Below are positions 62,101 to 64,000 of a DNA stretch of 64,000 nt, in pieces. This stretch comes from WTFY01 sp011523795 (lineage in GTDB: Bacteria; Pseudomonadota; Gammaproteobacteria; UBA4575), in contig OZ242278.1 of NCBI GenBank assembly GCA_965207475.1, forward strand, positions 1,488,001 through 1,552,000, written 5' to 3'. The position numbers and the translations under genes were made by a program. The notes under the pieces are model-generated. The model worked only from the letters and a program-made list of their open reading frames with translations, did no database searches and was not told the DNA's origin. The number at the start of each line of letters is the position of its first letter. Position 1 is the first letter of the stretch.

Positions 62101-64000
62101 GATCATTTTTGAGACCGAGATTTTTCCCTCGGATCCGGCATGGCTGAGCGACCATCGGGTATTCGGTCTGCTCATCGCACCGGGAGCCCTGTACGGCGGC
62201 ATGGCGGCATCGGCCTCTCTTGCCGAAGGCGGCCGGCCGATGGTGGTCGAAGACCTGCAGTTGCATAACCCGTTGATCTTTTCGGATGCGGAGGCGAGGG
62301 ACGGGGAAGAGGAGAATGGCCGAAAGGTGCAGGTTGTGCTCGATGCCCCCGAACAGGCGCCATCGCGGCGTGTCCGGATATTCAGCAAGGGAGTCGAGGA
62401 AGGCTGGGTGAAGCACATTGAGGGCCGTGTATCGACGGGCACCTCCATGCCGGAAGGCAGTGCGCAGATCGATGTCGAAAAACTGAAGTCCGGCCTGTCG
62501 CCCGCTGACGTGTCGGCTTATTACCGTGCCAAGGCAGCGACCGGAATCGACCTCGGCCCATTCTTCCGCACGCTGAGGAAGGTGTGGTCCGGGCCAGGTG
62601 AAGCGTTAGGGGAAGTGTATTTGCCGGAATCCCTGGGCCGGAACGAGTTGGATGTCCACCCGCTTGTTCTGGACGGTTGCTTTCAGGTCGTGGGTGTGGC
62701 GCGAAACGTGACGGGCGCCCAGGGGGAGGCGACGTACCTGCCGTTCGGCTGGGAGCGACTGTGGCTGGCGAAGCAACTGCCAAACCGGGTGCTTTGCCAC
62801 GTGCGCATCAATGAGGCCCCCGCCGGCCAATCGGGAGAGAAAACGGACCTGGCGGCGGAGGTCCTGAGCGGGGAATTGCGTATTTACGATCCGGCCGGGG
62901 CTTTGCTTGGCGGGTTGAGCGGGTACATGGTGAAACGGGCGACGCGGGCGGCGCTGTTGTCTGCGGTCGAGGGAGTGAAGGATCTGCTGTACGAGATTGT
63001 CTGGCGCGACTGCGCCCTCGAACAGGGAATAACTTCTGCCGACTTCTTTCCTGATCCGTCTTCTGTCGCAGCCAGTACGGGATTGTTCTCTGAGTATGTA
63101 GCGGCCGAGGGGGTCAAGCCGGAGGACAGGAGCTCTCTGCTGATGGATTTGGAACGGTGGTCGCGATCCTATGCGCTCACGAATCTGGAGAAGCTGGGCT
63201 GGCAGCGCGAGGTGGGCATGACCGTGGACCCCGATGATCTGCGGCAACGCCTGGGAGTCGTCGAGGATCACAAACGCCTGTTCCGCCGGCTGTTCGAAAT
63301 GCTTGCCAAGTCGGGAGTGCTGGAGGAGACGCAGGAGGGTTTCACTGTCGTGCTTGGGCCGGATGACCCGCTGCCGGACGAACTGCCGGAAAACCCCGAG
63401 GAATTCCACACACGGATGGCCGAACTCTATCCTCACGGCTTGACCGAGATCGGATTGTTCTGCCGGTCCGGCGGTGCCCTGACCGAAGTGCTGCGTGGCC
63501 AAGAGGACCCGCTGACGCTACTGTTCAGCAGCGGAGAGCCGACTGCGGCGGATTTGTACCTGAAGGCGCCGGTTGCACGTGCCGCGAACCGGATGCTGGC
63601 CGATGCAGTGCGGACGCTCGTGGCCACATTGCCCGAGGGGCGGCGCCTCAGGGTCGTCGAAGTCGGTGCAGGCACGGGATCGGCGACTGCGTCCGTCCTC
63701 CCGGAGCTTCCACCGGGACGGTTCGACTACACGTACACGGACATTTCGGCAGGCTTTTTTGCGGAAGCGGAGGCGCGCTTCGGGGATGCTGGCGGCTGCA
63801 TCGAATACCGACCGCTGGATATTGAAAAGGACCCCATCACTCAAGGTTTCAGCTCCCACGGTTATGACTTGCTGATTGCATCCAACGTGCTTCACGCGAC
63901 GCGCCATCTTGATGAAACACTGGGACACTGCCGGGATCTTCTTGCACCATCGGGACAGTTGATCGCACTGGAAAACCTCCACGGCCAGGGCTGGATGGAC
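59159..64000 (+). CDS. Type I polyketide synthase (KS-AT-DH-cMT...), 3' end beyond the window
   Basis: An open frame of 1614 codons runs to the window edge. Domains: ketosynthase about 35-470 with DAACASS (Cys 208), EAHGTGT and TNVGHLE; acyltransferase about 590-910 with GHSVG (Ser 690); dehydratase about 960-1240 with HRVFGLLIAP (His 999); then a C-methyltransferase with VEVGAGTGSATASVLPEL near 1500. This is the layout of iterative, highly reducing synthases; reductases and a carrier domain are probably beyond the edge. No loading domain is seen. ATG 59159 has no clear ribosome site; TTG 59105 and ATG 59192 are alternatives. Divergent from the ACP-like gene. Product unknown. Confidence 0.93.
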   Translation, partial: MDSSQSTDDLFMAKPDKSPTPADSQEPKRVAGDPPVAVIGMACRFPGAPNIPAFWRLLETGGNSISEGISGTGAERMEELFPGGSVSNEACRFGSFVADIDQFDASFFRISPAEAQLMDPQQRMMLETSWQALEDAAIDPDRLKGGRTGVYTGISNDEYRMLVLDTNKPTEAAGCLYALSGTNLNGASGRVSFVLGLMGPAKAVDAACASSLVSIHDAVVDLQQGKADLAIAGGVQALLNSRVYELRADAMMLSPDGQCKAFDASANGYVRGEGCGVVILKRLSEAEADGDRIWGVIRSSAVNHGGASVGLTVPNTPALEQVIETALSQAGISPSEVDYLEAHGTGTTVGDPIEINAVASVYGEGREADHPLLVGSVKTNVGHLESAAGVAGLIKAVLAVERGVIPKHLHFQNPHPGIDWDHLPLQITSSTTDWPRHRGRPRLAGVNSFGISGTNAHIVVEEYDGPAPVPGEGYRAAGPARAVENSQPMIAADLPRLEQEGNGRKSRLLPLSGKSEGALRELAKRYLSWLDDRAEESPENIAMEPLLSDMAWTAGVGRSHFDCRAGIVFRDAESLRERLRDLAEADDGVKPGMAARVAFVYTGQGSQWAGMGQALYEHEPVARAVLDRCEAAFRDERGVSLLDMMFGRAGGEGELGDTAWEQPALYALECALTALWTSLGIRPSVVVGHSVGELAAAQAAGVFSLEDGMRFAAIRGALLSGTEPGAMAAVFTQAEQVALQVETFNTSSSGARLCVSAYNGSHQVISGPIEEIEAISKHLESEGIRVKRLNTTRAFHSALVEPALDTLEASLEGITIRPPSLTVVSNLTGQAVGPGEVLDGAYWKRHAREPVAFASGVGTLAELGVDLVLEIGPRSVLAPMAVAAWPESAQAPAVLSSLRPPSGNGKAAASGSDFAEAVAQAYQARLPIHFPGLFTGETRRRISLPGYPFQRERHWVQASKRRLLAEGHPLLGVRHESASGEIIFETEIFPSDPAWLSDHRVFGLLIAPGALYGGMAASASLAEGGRPMVVEDLQLHNPLIFSDAEARDGEEENGRKVQVVLDAPEQAPSRRVRIFSKGVEEGWVKHIEGRVSTGTSMPEGSAQIDVEKLKSGLSPADVSAYYRAKAATGIDLGPFFRTLRKVWSGPGEALGEVYLPESLGRNELDVHPLVLDGCFQVVGVARNVTGAQGEATYLPFGWERLWLAKQLPNRVLCHVRINEAPAGQSGEKTDLAAEVLSGELRIYDPAGALLGGLSGYMVKRATRAALLSAVEGVKDLLYEIVWRDCALEQGITSADFFPDPSSVAASTGLFSEYVAAEGVKPEDRSSLLMDLERWSRSYALTNLEKLGWQREVGMTVDPDDLRQRLGVVEDHKRLFRRLFEMLAKSGVLEETQEGFTVVLGPDDPLPDELPENPEEFHTRMAELYPHGLTEIGLFCRSGGALTEVLRGQEDPLTLLFSSGEPTAADLYLKAPVARAANRMLADAVRTLVATLPEGRRLRVVEVGAGTGSATASVLPELPPGRFDYTYTDISAGFFAEAEARFGDAGGCIEYRPLDIEKDPITQGFSSHGYDLLIASNVLHATRHLDETLGHCRDLLAPSGQLIALENLHGQGWMD

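Overview
The window reads as a chromosomal piece of a GC-rich gammaproteobacterium, probably Chromatiales/Ectothiorhodospiraceae-like. This rests on gene order and protein type: trxA-rho, aroK-aroB-dgt, dnaG-rpoD next to a CAU tRNA, a homodimeric-type aceE with an Azotobacter-type aceF, and quinol-type NO reductase. No rRNA or species marker is present, so the genus is not claimed.

Layout. 1-4350: a minus-strand zinc-homeostasis operon (two COG0523 GTPases, DUF1826, a small conserved protein, a WD40 protein) behind a Zur-like operator that overlaps the -10; a relic of a third COG0523 gene lies inside it. 4573-5892: a DinB-type polymerase. 6322-11080: five translationally coupled genes forming only the distal end of an ICE-type (G-class) type IV secretion operon, an orphan fragment. 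11159-18163: LysR regulator, truncated globin, succinate-semialdehyde dehydrogenase, trxA-rho, a small unknown protein and a patatin lipase. 18396-23401: aceE-aceF-ald, an alanine-to-pyruvate-to-acetyl-CoA operon without lpd. 23539-36710: PhoX, an EF-hand protein, a polyamine-type ABC transporter, PutA and qNOR. 36983-38414: a pair of divergent GST-fold paralogues.

38726-52054 is an AT-richer genomic island inserted in the 3' half of tRNA-Ile2(CAU), flanked by a 43-bp direct repeat; both copies keep a tRNA terminator-like hairpin. It carries a PD-(D/E)XK protein, a four-helix membrane protein coupled to a secreted DRGH nuclease, a frameshifted coiled-coil/two-TM gene, a complete three-gene ABC-three-component (ABC-3C) set, a metallophosphoesterase, a broken IS3-family element, a large PD-(D/E)XK-like protein and a broken P4-type integrase. 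The content resembles a defence island that can no longer move by itself.

52009-58723 returns to core genes: tRNA-Ile2, rpoD, dnaG, dgt, aroB, aroK. The right end holds a 59-codon acyl-carrier-protein-like gene divergent from a type I polyketide synthase (KS-AT-DH-cMT) that runs off the window.

The best candidates for little-described biology are the island modules (ABC-3C set and membrane protein/secreted nuclease pair), then the GST-like pair and the ACP-like micro-gene. All functions are read from motifs and context; no database search was possible.
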